Shown here: positions 31,231-39,610 of the stretch, piece by piece
How the letters are laid out: each line of letters begins with the position of its first letter
How positions within the stretch are numbered: the first letter of the stretch is position 1
Source of the DNA: CAZWKX01 sp964633975
GTDB lineage: Bacteria; Actinomycetota; Acidimicrobiia; Spongiisociales; UBA11373
DNA length: 43,189 nucleotides
Assembly (NCBI GenBank): GCA_964633975.1
Contig: CAZWKX010000017.1
Coordinates: 1-43,189, forward strand
Reading direction: 5' to 3'
Made by a program: the position numbers and the translations under genes
Notes under the pieces: model-generated
The model's database searches: none
Seen by the model: only the letters and a program-made list of their open reading frames with translations
What the model was told of the DNA's origin: nothing

Positions 31231-32885
31231 AGGCCCACCACCCTTCCCGCCTCGAGATGGAGCACCCGGTCGGCCCTCGCCGCCAGCGCGGGCCGATGGG
31301 CCACGGCGACGATGGTGCAGCCATGGCGCAGGTCGTCGAGGGCATCGAGGATTGTGAGCTCGGTGAGCGGGTCCAGGTGGGCGGTGATCTCGTCGAGCAG
31401 GAGCAGGGGGGCTCGGCGGACCAAGGCGCGGGCCAGGGCGATGCGCGTCCTCTCACCGGCGGAGAACCGGGCACCCAGCTCACCAACGGCGGTGTGGATG
31501 CCCGCGGGCAGGTCGCGTACGAAACCGGCGGCGGCCCTTTCCAGCGCCGTCCTCACCTCATGCTCGTCTGCTTCGGGTCTGCCGAATCGAACGTTGTCGG
31601 CGATACTGCCGGCAAACAGGTGCGGGTCTTGGGGCACCCAGGCCATCGAGCGGCGAAGTGCGGGCAGATCGATGTCCTCGATGGCCACTCCATCGATCTC
31701 GATCCCACCACGATCGCGGGCCACCAGCCCGAGAATGAGGCCGAGCATCGTGCTCTTGCCCGACCCGGTGGGCCCGGCAACGGCCAGATACTCTCCCGGC
31801 TCGACACGTAGGGAGACGCCGTCGAGCGCCGGCGTGTCCCTGCCGGCGAAGGAGACGGAAACGGTGTCGAGGACTATGGGGACGGGCGCCGAAGGGACCG
31901 CCGTCCCCGATGGCGCCGGCGACGTCGCCCGCGCTTCGATGTCGTCGAGGAGCCGCGACGCCGCCTCGACTCCCTCGGCCGCGGAGTGGAAACCGGCGGC
32001 AACCCTGCGCAGCGGCAGGTAGGCCTCCGGGGCCAAGATGAGAACGGCCAGGGCGGCCTCGAGCTCCAGGCCGCCGCCGAGAACCCGCAGGCCGACGGCG
32101 ACGGCGACGACGGCCACAGAGATCGTGGCCACCAGCTCAAGCGCCAGAGCCGAGACGAAGGCAAGGCGAAGCGTGCCCATGGTCTCACGGCGGTGGCGGT
32201 CGGCGAGCTCGGTGAAGACGGCCAGGTGTTCACGGCTACGGCCGAAGACCTTGAGTGTCGGAAGGGCCCGCACGGCTTCCACGAAGCCGGCGCTGAGGTC
32301 GGTGAAGGCCTGCCAACGACGAGCAACTCGGGCCCGGGTGGCGGCGCCGATCAGGGCGGCGAATACCGGGATGAGGGGGAGGGTCACGAGAACGATGACA
32401 CCGGACCAAAGGTCCAGCGGGAACATGCAGCCGACAACCGCCGCGGGAGCGATGGCGGCGAGAATGAGGGCGGGAACGAAGCGCCCGAAGTAGGCCTGCA
32501 GCGCTTCGATGCCCCGTCCGGCCGCGGCGGCGATCGCCCCTGGGTTCCCCGCCGTGTTCTCGATGGCCCGGCTCAGGGCGGCCCGCCGCAGTGCCGACTG
32601 GACGCCGGCGCCGCTGCGATGGGCCACGACCTCCGAGCCCCAAGCGAGGACGGCGCGTCCGGCGGCCACGGCCAGCAGGAGGTCCAGCGGAGTGGTCAGA
32701 TCGTCGAGGCCGCTTCCATGGAAGGCGCCGGCGATGATGTGGGCCAGCAGAAGGGCCTGGGCGATGACGAGGGCGGTGGAGACCAGCCCGATCGCCGCTG
32801 AAGCAGCCAGGCTGCAGCGCGGGGAGGGGCCGATACGAAACAGGCGCAAGTCGACGGCGCGTCGAGAGCCGGCCGGCAGTCTCAC
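31227..32885 (-). CDS. cydD: CydD-like subunit of the cytochrome bd-associated ABC exporter
   Basis: Partner of CydC. GTG 32885 overlaps the cydB stop in a GTGA arrangement; reading the open frame further upstream would run into an antisense-like shadow of cydB, so this start is preferred and gives 552 residues. Membrane helices fill about residues 20-300. The ATPase domain shows Walker A GPTGSGKST, signature FSAGERTRIALARAL and Walker B LLLLDEITAHLD; the signature has Ala where most have Gly. Four genes in the order A-B-D-C support a cytochrome bd assembly role. Confidence 0.88.
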   Translation of the reverse strand: MRLPAGSRRAVDLRLFRIGPSPRCSLAASAAIGLVSTALVIAQALLLAHIIAGAFHGSGLDDLTTPLDLLLAVAAGRAVLAWGSEVVAHRSGAGVQSALRRAALSRAIENTAGNPGAIAAAAGRGIEALQAYFGRFVPALILAAIAPAAVVGCMFPLDLWSGVIVLVTLPLIPVFAALIGAATRARVARRWQAFTDLSAGFVEAVRALPTLKVFGRSREHLAVFTELADRHRRETMGTLRLAFVSALALELVATISVAVVAVAVGLRVLGGGLELEAALAVLILAPEAYLPLRRVAAGFHSAAEGVEAASRLLDDIEARATSPAPSGTAVPSAPVPIVLDTVSVSFAGRDTPALDGVSLRVEPGEYLAVAGPTGSGKSTMLGLILGLVARDRGGIEIDGVAIEDIDLPALRRSMAWVPQDPHLFAGSIADNVRFGRPEADEHEVRTALERAAAGFVRDLPAGIHTAVGELGARFSAGERTRIALARALVRRAPLLLLDEITAHLDPLTELTILDALDDLRHGCTIVAVAHRPALAARADRVLHLEAGRVVGL

Positions 32886-33928
32886 GCCGTGGAGGCGGAG
32901 AGGCTCTCCCTGCTGGTCCGCTTCCTGAACACCCAGTAGGACCAGGCCTGATAGGCGAGCACGACGGGGAAGAACACCAGCGCCATCCACGACATGAGCC
33001 GGAGCGTGGCACTGGTCGAAGCGGCGCTGTAGACGTCGAGGGAGTAGGCGGGGTCGATGCTCGACGGCATCACGCGGGGGTACAGGGTGACGAAGATCGT
33101 GACCACGGCGAGCACGATGGTAAGCCCGGTGGCCCCGAAGGCCCAGCCCCAGCGGCGGCGCCGGGCGAAGATCACGCAAAGCCCGGCGGCGGCCACGGCG
33201 GCAATGGCGAAGCCGAGCACCGCTCCGGCGGGCAGGAGATCTGCTGCGGCATTGTCGAGGCCGAGCCTCTCGCCCCAGGTCCAGCCGAGGAACGCGATGA
33301 GCAGCAGCGCCGCCGGCACGGTCAGGCCGCCGGCATAGCGTTGGGCCCGCTCGTTGATGCCCCCTTCGGTTTTCAATGTGATGAACACCGCTCCGTGGAG
33401 AGTGAACAGCACGAGGGTGGTCGCTCCGCCGAGAAGGGCATAGGGGTTGAGCAGATTGAGCAGGTTGCCCACATACTCTCCGGCGGCATCGATGGGCACG
33501 CCGCGCACGATGTTGGCAAAAGCGACGCCCCAGAGGAAGGCGGGCAACACGCTGCCGAAGACGATGGCCCGGTCCCACCAGGCGCGCCACTCCGGCCGTG
33601 TGCCCTTGGCCCGGAACTCGAAGGCGACGCCGCGCAGGATGAGGGCCACGAGGATGAGGAACAGCGGCAGGTAGAAGCCGCTGAACAGGGTGGCGTACCA
33701 CTCGGGAAAGGCGGCGAAGGTGGCGCCGCCGGCGACGATGAGCCATACCTCGTTGCCGTCCCACAGCGGCCCGATGGTGGTGACCAGGACACGGCGGTCG
33801 AGATCGTCCCTGCCGATCAGGGGAAGCAAGGCGCCCACGCCGAAATCGAAACCCTCGAGGAAGAAGTACCCGATCCAGAGGACGGCAATGATGAGGAACC
33901 ACAGGGAGTTGAGGTCCCAGTTGATCAT
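32882..33928 (-). CDS. cydB: Cytochrome bd ubiquinol/menaquinol oxidase subunit II
   Basis: Membrane subunit of the terminal oxidase. The 348-residue protein has about eight or nine helices and starts with NSLWFLIIAVLWIGYFFLEGFDFGVG, containing the family's EGFDFG motif, followed by GPLWDGNEVWLI and RGVAFEFR. It forms the heterodimer with CydA and contributes to quinol-linked oxygen reduction at low oxygen. A Shine-Dalgarno GAGGAGGA lies in the 12-nt gap after cydA. Length is near usual for the shorter CydB proteins. Confidence 0.94.
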   Translation of the reverse strand: MINWDLNSLWFLIIAVLWIGYFFLEGFDFGVGALLPLIGRDDLDRRVLVTTIGPLWDGNEVWLIVAGGATFAAFPEWYATLFSGFYLPLFLILVALILRGVAFEFRAKGTRPEWRAWWDRAIVFGSVLPAFLWGVAFANIVRGVPIDAAGEYVGNLLNLLNPYALLGGATTLVLFTLHGAVFITLKTEGGINERAQRYAGGLTVPAALLLIAFLGWTWGERLGLDNAAADLLPAGAVLGFAIAAVAAAGLCVIFARRRRWGWAFGATGLTIVLAVVTIFVTLYPRVMPSSIDPAYSLDVYSAASTSATLRLMSWMALVFFPVVLAYQAWSYWVFRKRTSRESLSASTA

Positions 33929-33940
33929 CCCGTCCTCCTC

Positions 33941-35335
33941 CTAGTAGGCCAGCGCGGCGCCGACTTCGTCGGGTGTCGTCTCCTCGGCGGCTCCGGCTCG
34001 TGCGTATCTCGACACCAGGTAGACGTCCACGACGGCGAGCGCTCCGTAGAGCACTGTGAATCCGAGAAGCGTCATGAACATGGTGGCGCCGCTAACGGAC
34101 GGCGACACCGATTCTTCGACCCGCAGGAGTCCCTGAACCGCCCAGGGCTGTCGTCCGATCTCGGTGACGATCCAGCCGAGGAGGTTCGCGACCACGGGCA
34201 GTCCCACGGACCACAGGGCGATCCTGTGGAACCAGCGGACCTCGCCGAGGCGCCGTCTCCATGACAAGTAGGTGCCCAGAGCGCCGATGGCGACGAGGGC
34301 CGTGCCCGCCGCGACCATGAGCCGGAACGACCAGTAGACCACTGTGACCGGCGGGATGTAATCGGCGTCCTCGCCGTACCGGTCGGCGTACAGCTCCTGG
34401 TACTCGGCCTGGATGTCGTTGATGCCCCTGACCTCGGCATCGAACGAGCTCGTGGCCAGGAAGCTGAGCAGCCGGGGCACCTTGATGTCGAAGCTGTTCC
34501 GGCCTCCTTGCTCGTCGATGATGGCGATCAACGAGAAGGCGGCGGGCTGTTCCGTTTCCCAGAGGGCTTCGGTGGCGGCCAGTTTCATCGGCTGCTTCTC
34601 GGCGGTGATCTGGCCCTGGATGTGACCGCTGACGACGACCCCAAGCGCAGTCACGAGTGTGACCACGGAGGCCAGGGCAGCCGAGGCGCGGAAGACCGAT
34701 TCCTGGTTACGGCGCAGGAGGTGCCAGGAGCTGACCGCCAGCACGAGGATGGCTGCGGTGAGGACTGCGGCGAGGATCGTGTGAAAGAAATGGGCCCAGG
34801 CGACCGGGTTGGCGAGCACATCGAGAAAGGAGACGAGCTCGGCGCGGCCCGTCTCCGTGTTGATGGTGTAGCCGACGGGATTGTGCATCCAGGCATTGGC
34901 GGCGAGGATCCAGAAGGCCGAGATGATCGTGCCGATCGAGACCATCCATGCGGTGAGGAGATGCTGCCGGGGCGACAGGCGTTTCCACCCGAAGATCCAC
35001 AGGCCGATGAACGTGGATTCGAGGAAGAACGCGAGCAGGCCCTCGAGCGCAAGCGGCGTGCCGAAGATGTCGCCGACGTATCGTGAGTACGAGGACCAGT
35101 TCATGCCGAACTGGAACTCCTGCACGATGCCGGTGACGATGCCGACGGCGAAGTTGATCAGGAACAGCTTGCCCCAGAACTTGGTAGCTCGCAGGTATTT
35201 GGGGTCCTTGGTGCGGACGTAGAGGGTCTCGAGAAAAGCCACGAAGAGGGCGAGGCCGATGGTGAGAGGCACGAAGAGGAAGTGGTACACGGTGGTGATC
35301 CCAAACTGCCACCGAGCCACGATCAGGGGATCCAT
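33941..35335 (-). CDS. cydA: Cytochrome bd oxidase subunit I
   Basis: Haem-bearing subunit of the high-affinity terminal oxidase. ATG 35335 is preferred over an in-frame GTG three codons upstream because GGGAG stands 8 nt before it. The 464-residue protein shows His18 (YHFLFVPLTIG), aligned with the haem b595-side His19 of E. coli, QFGMNW, the QPMKLAATEALWET quinol-site segment and GRQPWAVQG. The protein is about 60 residues shorter than E. coli CydA, which indicates the short Q-loop form. It heads cydABDC; 98 nt upstream lies the carboxylase alpha gene on the same strand. No clear Rex or ArcA-like operator was found. Confidence 0.95.
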   Translation of the reverse strand: MDPLIVARWQFGITTVYHFLFVPLTIGLALFVAFLETLYVRTKDPKYLRATKFWGKLFLINFAVGIVTGIVQEFQFGMNWSSYSRYVGDIFGTPLALEGLLAFFLESTFIGLWIFGWKRLSPRQHLLTAWMVSIGTIISAFWILAANAWMHNPVGYTINTETGRAELVSFLDVLANPVAWAHFFHTILAAVLTAAILVLAVSSWHLLRRNQESVFRASAALASVVTLVTALGVVVSGHIQGQITAEKQPMKLAATEALWETEQPAAFSLIAIIDEQGGRNSFDIKVPRLLSFLATSSFDAEVRGINDIQAEYQELYADRYGEDADYIPPVTVVYWSFRLMVAAGTALVAIGALGTYLSWRRRLGEVRWFHRIALWSVGLPVVANLLGWIVTEIGRQPWAVQGLLRVEESVSPSVSGATMFMTLLGFTVLYGALAVVDVYLVSRYARAGAAEETTPDEVGAALAY

Positions 35336-35433
35336 GTGTCCCACTCCCGGTCCGCTTCGGCCCGAAGGCTATTCGCAGACGCGTGATTCCGCCTGTGAAA
35401 AGGGGAGAGCGGTTGCTGCGGGTGGGGCGGCGG

Positions 35434-37191
35434 CTACCTCACGATGGCGAGCACCTGGCCGCCGGACACCCGGTCTCCGGCCTGAACCCGGAGATCCACG
35501 ATCTCGCCCGCCGAAGGTGAGCGCACCTCGTTCTCCATCTTCATGGCTTCGAGGATGAAGAGTGGAGCGTCCTTCTCCACTGCTTCGCCGGCGCGGTGGT
35601 GCACCTTGACGATGGTCCCTTGCATCGGGGCCACCACTATGCCCTCGGACGCCGAAGCGTCCAGGCTCTGGGAGAGCTTGGGGGGGCGGCGCCGGGGCGG
35701 GGGCCTCCGGCCGGCCTGGGCCGGCGCCGGGATCTCCGGCGCCCAGAGCCGCACTTCGTAGCGGCGTCCTCCCACCTCCACGGTCATGGTGCGCTCGGCC
35801 TTCTCTTCTTCTCCGGGGAGCCTTGCCGTCGGCGGATGGGTGATCGAGGAAAGGTCGAGGTCCTCCTCGACCGTCTTGGTGTGGTGAGTCCCGGCCAAGA
35901 ATGCCGGCGTGTCGAGTACGAGACGGTGGAAGGGAAGCGTCGTCGGAACGCCGGAGATCTCGAACTCGTCGAGTGCCCGGCGAGCCCGTGAGATGGCTTC
36001 TTCCCGATGGCGGCCCCACACAACGAGCTTGGCGATGAGGTTGTCGTAGTACTGGCTGATGGACGAGCCGGCCCGGTAGCCGCTGTCGACGCGCACGCCG
36101 AAACCGCCCGGTTCCCGATACGAGACGATCCGTCCCGGCGTGGGCAGGAAGCCCCGCGCAGGGTCCTCGGCGTTGATGCGGAACTCGATGGCGTGCCCGC
36201 GGCTTTGCACGGCATCGAGTTCCAGCTTCTCGCCGGCGGCCACGCGCAGCTGCTCCCGCACCAGATCGATGCCTGTGACCGCCTCTGTGATGGTGTGCTC
36301 GACCTGGAGACGTGTGTTCATCTCGAGGAAGTAGAAGTTGCCTTCGCCGTCGAGGAGGAACTCGACGGTCCCGGCGTTGGTGTATCCGGCTGCCTTGGCC
36401 ACGGCGATCGCCGCCTTGCCCAGCGCCTTGCGGAGACGGTCTCCCATTCCCGGCGACGGGGTCTCCTCGATGAGCTTCTGGTGGCGCCGTTGCAGAGAGC
36501 AGTCCCGCTCGCCGAGGAACACGGCACTCCCGTGCGCGTCGCAGATGATCTGCGCCTCGATGTGTCGGGGATGCTTCAAATAGCGCTCCACGTAGACCTC
36601 GGGGTTGGCGAAGTAGGCGTCGGCCTCGCGGCACGCCGATTCGAAAGCGTCCTCGATCCCCTCGGGGCCCTGCACCACGCGCAACCCCTTGCCGCCGCCG
36701 CCGTGGGCCGCCTTGATGGCGATGGGAAACCCGTATGTTTGAGCGACCGCCCTGGCGTCGTCGACACTGCGGACGGGCTCGAGAGTGCCCGGCACCCCGG
36801 AGACGCCGGCGCCTTCGGCGGCGCGCCGTGAGGCGATCTTGTCTCCCATGACCGAGATGGCGTTTGGGGGAGGCCCCACCCAGATGAGGCCGCTGTCGCA
36901 GACGCGTCTGGCGAAATCGGCGTTCTCGGCGAGGAACCCGTAGCCGGGATGGATGGCCGCAGCCTTGGATTCCTTGGCCACCTCGAGGATGGCATCGGCG
37001 TTCAGGTAGGACTGGGCGGCCGGGGCGGGGCCGATGCTCCACGCTTCGTCTGCGATCTCGACGTGGCAGGAGTCGCGATCGAGCTCCGAGTAGACGGCGA
37101 TGGCCCGTATGCCCATCTCCCGAGCGGCCCGGATGACGCGCACGGCGATCTCGCCGCGGTTGGCCACGAGCACGGAATCCATGACCGGCAT
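35434..37191 (-). CDS. Acyl-CoA carboxylase alpha chain (biotin carboxylase and BCCP)
   Basis: The 585-residue protein carboxylates biotin on its own C-terminal carrier domain using ATP and bicarbonate. It contains the biotin carboxylase N-domain (ANRGEIAVRVIRAA), the ATP-grasp Gly-rich loop GGGGKGL, the catalytic EMNTRLQVEH and a C-terminal biotinyl domain with Lys551 in EAMKMEN. A Pro/Arg-rich linker lies just before the carrier. The design and length match the AccA3 subunits of actinobacterial acyl-CoA carboxylases. The start is ATG 37191, 1 nt after the beta-chain stop; ATG 37182 is possible. The biotin ligase for Lys551 is probably the divergent gene at 38797. Confidence 0.94.
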   Translation of the reverse strand: MPVMDSVLVANRGEIAVRVIRAAREMGIRAIAVYSELDRDSCHVEIADEAWSIGPAPAAQSYLNADAILEVAKESKAAAIHPGYGFLAENADFARRVCDSGLIWVGPPPNAISVMGDKIASRRAAEGAGVSGVPGTLEPVRSVDDARAVAQTYGFPIAIKAAHGGGGKGLRVVQGPEGIEDAFESACREADAYFANPEVYVERYLKHPRHIEAQIICDAHGSAVFLGERDCSLQRRHQKLIEETPSPGMGDRLRKALGKAAIAVAKAAGYTNAGTVEFLLDGEGNFYFLEMNTRLQVEHTITEAVTGIDLVREQLRVAAGEKLELDAVQSRGHAIEFRINAEDPARGFLPTPGRIVSYREPGGFGVRVDSGYRAGSSISQYYDNLIAKLVVWGRHREEAISRARRALDEFEISGVPTTLPFHRLVLDTPAFLAGTHHTKTVEEDLDLSSITHPPTARLPGEEEKAERTMTVEVGGRRYEVRLWAPEIPAPAQAGRRPPPRRRPPKLSQSLDASASEGIVVAPMQGTIVKVHHRAGEAVEKDAPLFILEAMKMENEVRSPSAGEIVDLRVQAGDRVSGGQVLAIVR

Positions 37192-37192
37192 G

Positions 37193-38743
37193 CTAGAGAG
37201 GGATGTTGCCGTGCTTCTTCGGAGGCAGGCTGTGCCGCTTGGTGCGCAGCATCTCGAGTGCCTGAATCACACGGGGTCTCGTCTCCTTGGGTTCTATGAC
37301 CTCGTCGACGAGTCCACGTTCCGCGGCTGTGTAGGGGTTGCCGAAGCGGCCTTCGTAATCCTCGATCAGCTCGCCGCGCCGGGTCTCGAGGTCTTCGGCT
37401 TCGGAGAGCTCCCGACGGTGAATGATGTTGACCGCCCCCTGCGCTCCCATGACGGCGATCTCCGCAGTGGGCCACGCGAAGACCACGTCGGCCCCAACGG
37501 ATCGCGAGTTCATGACCACGTAGGCGCCGCCGTATGCCTTGCGGGTGATCACCGTGATGCGGGGCACAGTGGCCTCGCAGTAGGCGTAGAGGAGCTTGGC
37601 GCCGTGGCGGATGATTCCACCGTGCTCCTGGTCGACGCCGGGAAGAAACCCGGGCACGTCGACGAAGCTGACCAGTGGGATGTTGAACGCATCACAGAAC
37701 CGAACGAACCGGGCGCCCTTCACCGATGCGTCGATGTCGAGCGTGCCGGCGAGCACGGCCGGGTTGTTGCCCACGACACCCACTGAGTAACCGTCGACTC
37801 GAGCGAAGCCGACGACGATGTTGCGGGCGAAGTGCTGGTGCACTTCGTGGAACTCCCCATCGTCTACGACCTTCTCGATGAGCATGCGCATGTCGTACGG
37901 CTGGTTGGGTAGATCGGGAACGATTGAGGTGAGGGCATCGTCCATGCGGTCGGGACTGTCGGTCGGGGTGAAGAACGGGGGTGCTTCCATGTTGTTCTGG
38001 GGAAGGAACGACAGGAGGTAGCGGATCTCCTCGAGGGCCTGGTGCTCGTCGCCGCTGACGAAGTGGGTGACGCCCGAGATGCTTGCATGGCTCTGGGCCC
38101 CCCCGAGGGTGTCAAAGCTGACGTCTTCCCCGGTCACGGCCTTGATCACATCGGGTCCCGTGATGAAAAGGTGGCTGAACCCGTTCACCTGGTAGACAAA
38201 ATCGGTGATGGCCGGGGAGTAGACGGCACCACCGGCGCATGGGCCCATGATGACCGAGATCTGGGGTATGACTCCCGATGCCCTCACGTTGCGGGCGAAG
38301 ATCTTGCCGTAGCCGTCGAGGGCGACGACTCCTTCTTGGATCCTGGCCCCTCCGGAATCCTTGAGCCCGATCAGGGGAGCGCCAGTGTCCATGGCCAGGT
38401 CCATGACTTTGCAGATCTTGTTGGCGACCACCTCACCCAGACTGCCCCCGAACACGGTGAAGTCCTCGGCGAAGATGAAGACGGTTCGTCCGTCGATGGT
38501 GCCCCAGCCCGTGATGACCGCGTCACCCGAGGGACGCCGCTCCTCGATGCCGAAGCCTTGGGCCTGGTGGCGCACCATCATGTCGGTCTCGACGAAGGAG
38601 CCCTTGTCGAGGAAGGCGTCGATGCGCTCGCGCGCTGTCATCTTCCCCGCTTCGTGCTGCTTGTCGATGGCGCGTTGACTCCCGGCGTGCTCCGCCTCCC
38701 GACGGAGCCGCCTCAGGTGCTCGATACGCTCCTCAGTGCTCAG
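37193..38743 (-). CDS. Acyl-CoA carboxylase beta chain (propionyl-CoA carboxylase type)
   Basis: Carboxyltransferase that transfers CO2 from biotin to an acyl-CoA. The protein shows FTVFGGSLGE, DSGGARIQEG, GPCAGGAVYSPA, VPGFLPG and TRKAYGGAYVVMNS, the oxyanion-hole and CoA-binding motifs. The first ATG (38641) would remove a conserved N-terminal helix, because codons upstream encode RAIDKQHEAGK leading into MTARERIDAF, a usual part of the family. The only plausible upstream start is CTG at 38743 (or ATA 15 nt before), preceded by a GGGGGG run; this gives 516 residues. Substrate may be propionyl-CoA, acetyl-CoA or both; it cannot be settled from sequence alone. It lies 1 nt before the alpha chain. 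Confidence 0.92.
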   Translation of the reverse strand: MSTEERIEHLRRLRREAEHAGSQRAIDKQHEAGKMTARERIDAFLDKGSFVETDMMVRHQAQGFGIEERRPSGDAVITGWGTIDGRTVFIFAEDFTVFGGSLGEVVANKICKVMDLAMDTGAPLIGLKDSGGARIQEGVVALDGYGKIFARNVRASGVIPQISVIMGPCAGGAVYSPAITDFVYQVNGFSHLFITGPDVIKAVTGEDVSFDTLGGAQSHASISGVTHFVSGDEHQALEEIRYLLSFLPQNNMEAPPFFTPTDSPDRMDDALTSIVPDLPNQPYDMRMLIEKVVDDGEFHEVHQHFARNIVVGFARVDGYSVGVVGNNPAVLAGTLDIDASVKGARFVRFCDAFNIPLVSFVDVPGFLPGVDQEHGGIIRHGAKLLYAYCEATVPRITVITRKAYGGAYVVMNSRSVGADVVFAWPTAEIAVMGAQGAVNIIHRRELSEAEDLETRRGELIEDYEGRFGNPYTAAERGLVDEVIEPKETRPRVIQALEMLRTKRHSLPPKKHGNIPL

Positions 38744-38796
38744 AGGACCCCCCGGTATGCTCGACCGGTACTACTTTGACTCACCGGGGTGGGTGA

Positions 38797-39471
38797 ATGG
38801 ATACACCCTTCTCCATACTGCACTTGGAGACGGCGGCCTCGACGCAGGACGAGGCGAGGTCTCGATTCCGTGGTGCGCCGTTGCTGGTGACCACCGATGC
38901 CCAGACCGCGGGCCGGGGCCGCCGAGGGCGGGCCTGGGTGCCGGCTCCGCGAGCGGTCGCCGCCTCGCTCGCCTTTGAGCCGAGCTGGGCGCCGCAGACT
39001 TGGCCGCGGCTGACGCTCGTTGCCGGGCTTGCAGCAGCTCAAGTGGCCGGAGACGCGCTGCAGCTCAAGTGGCCGAACGATCTGGTCGTCGGCGAGGTGA
39101 AGGTGGGCGGCCTGCTGGCCGAGAGCGATGGGGAGCTCTTGGTCGTGGGCCTCGGCCTGAATCTCTTCTGGCCCGCTGCTCCAGCCGGCATGGGGGCAAT
39201 GTACGAGTACGACCCGGGCGGGGCGCTGCCGCCGGCGTTGGCGGAAGGCTGGACCCGAAACCTGCTCGATCGTGTCGCCGGGGGGCCGGACGAATGGGGC
39301 AGGGAGGAGTACCTCTCCCGGTGTGCCACCGTCGGACGCGACATCGTATGGGAGCCGGAGGGCCGGGGTCGGGCCATCGGGGTGTCGGCCGATGGAGCGC
39401 TCGAAGTGGAGACGAAGGAGGGCCGGGTCGCGCTGCGTTCCGGCGAGGTCAGGGCCGTGCGTACCTGCTGA
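38797..39471 (+). CDS. birA: Biotin-protein ligase, catalytic domain only
   Basis: Attaches biotin via biotinyl-AMP to the carrier lysine of the carboxylase alpha chain encoded nearby. The 224-residue protein lacks the N-terminal DNA-binding domain of E. coli BirA, so it is a monofunctional ligase. It shows STQDEA, the GRGRRGR nucleotide loop, LKWPNDL with the catalytic lysine, and a short C-terminal SH3-like domain. The start ATG 38797 has a GGGTGGG run upstream. It is divergent from the carboxylase genes across a 53-nt gap, so a shared promoter region is likely. Confidence 0.92.
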   Translation: MDTPFSILHLETAASTQDEARSRFRGAPLLVTTDAQTAGRGRRGRAWVPAPRAVAASLAFEPSWAPQTWPRLTLVAGLAAAQVAGDALQLKWPNDLVVGEVKVGGLLAESDGELLVVGLGLNLFWPAAPAGMGAMYEYDPGGALPPALAEGWTRNLLDRVAGGPDEWGREEYLSRCATVGRDIVWEPEGRGRAIGVSADGALEVETKEGRVALRSGEVRAVRTC

Positions 39472-39566
39472 GCACACGACTTGCGTCTTTCCTCCTTTGT
39501 GTCGGCGACAGGCACGGGCCTTGGTATTGGCTGAAAGCCGCTTCGTTCCTCAGGGCATGACGCTGC

Positions 39567-39572
39567 TATAAA
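39567..39572 (+). promoter_or_regulatory. Candidate -10 element for the LCP gene
   Basis: TATAAA stands in a 139-nt gene gap, 44 nt before the chosen ATG. A small hairpin GGAGC/GCTCC (39580-39584, 39589-39593) surrounds an upstream ATG. The -35 region is weak. The rest of the gap shows nothing else clear. Confidence 0.45.
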
Positions 39573-39610
39573 TCCGACGGGAGCGCATGCTCCAAGCCCC
39601 AAGGATCCTG

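Noticed and set aside
31227..33902. One continuous 891-codon frame covering cydD and most of cydB
   Set aside because: The upstream half has no domain and overlaps genuine cydB in another frame. The GTGA overlap at 32882-32885 gives cydD a standard coupled start.
35336..35433. Possible Rex redox operator upstream of cydA
   Set aside because: Only one half-like site (TTTTCACA on the minus strand) is present; the inverted partner is missing.
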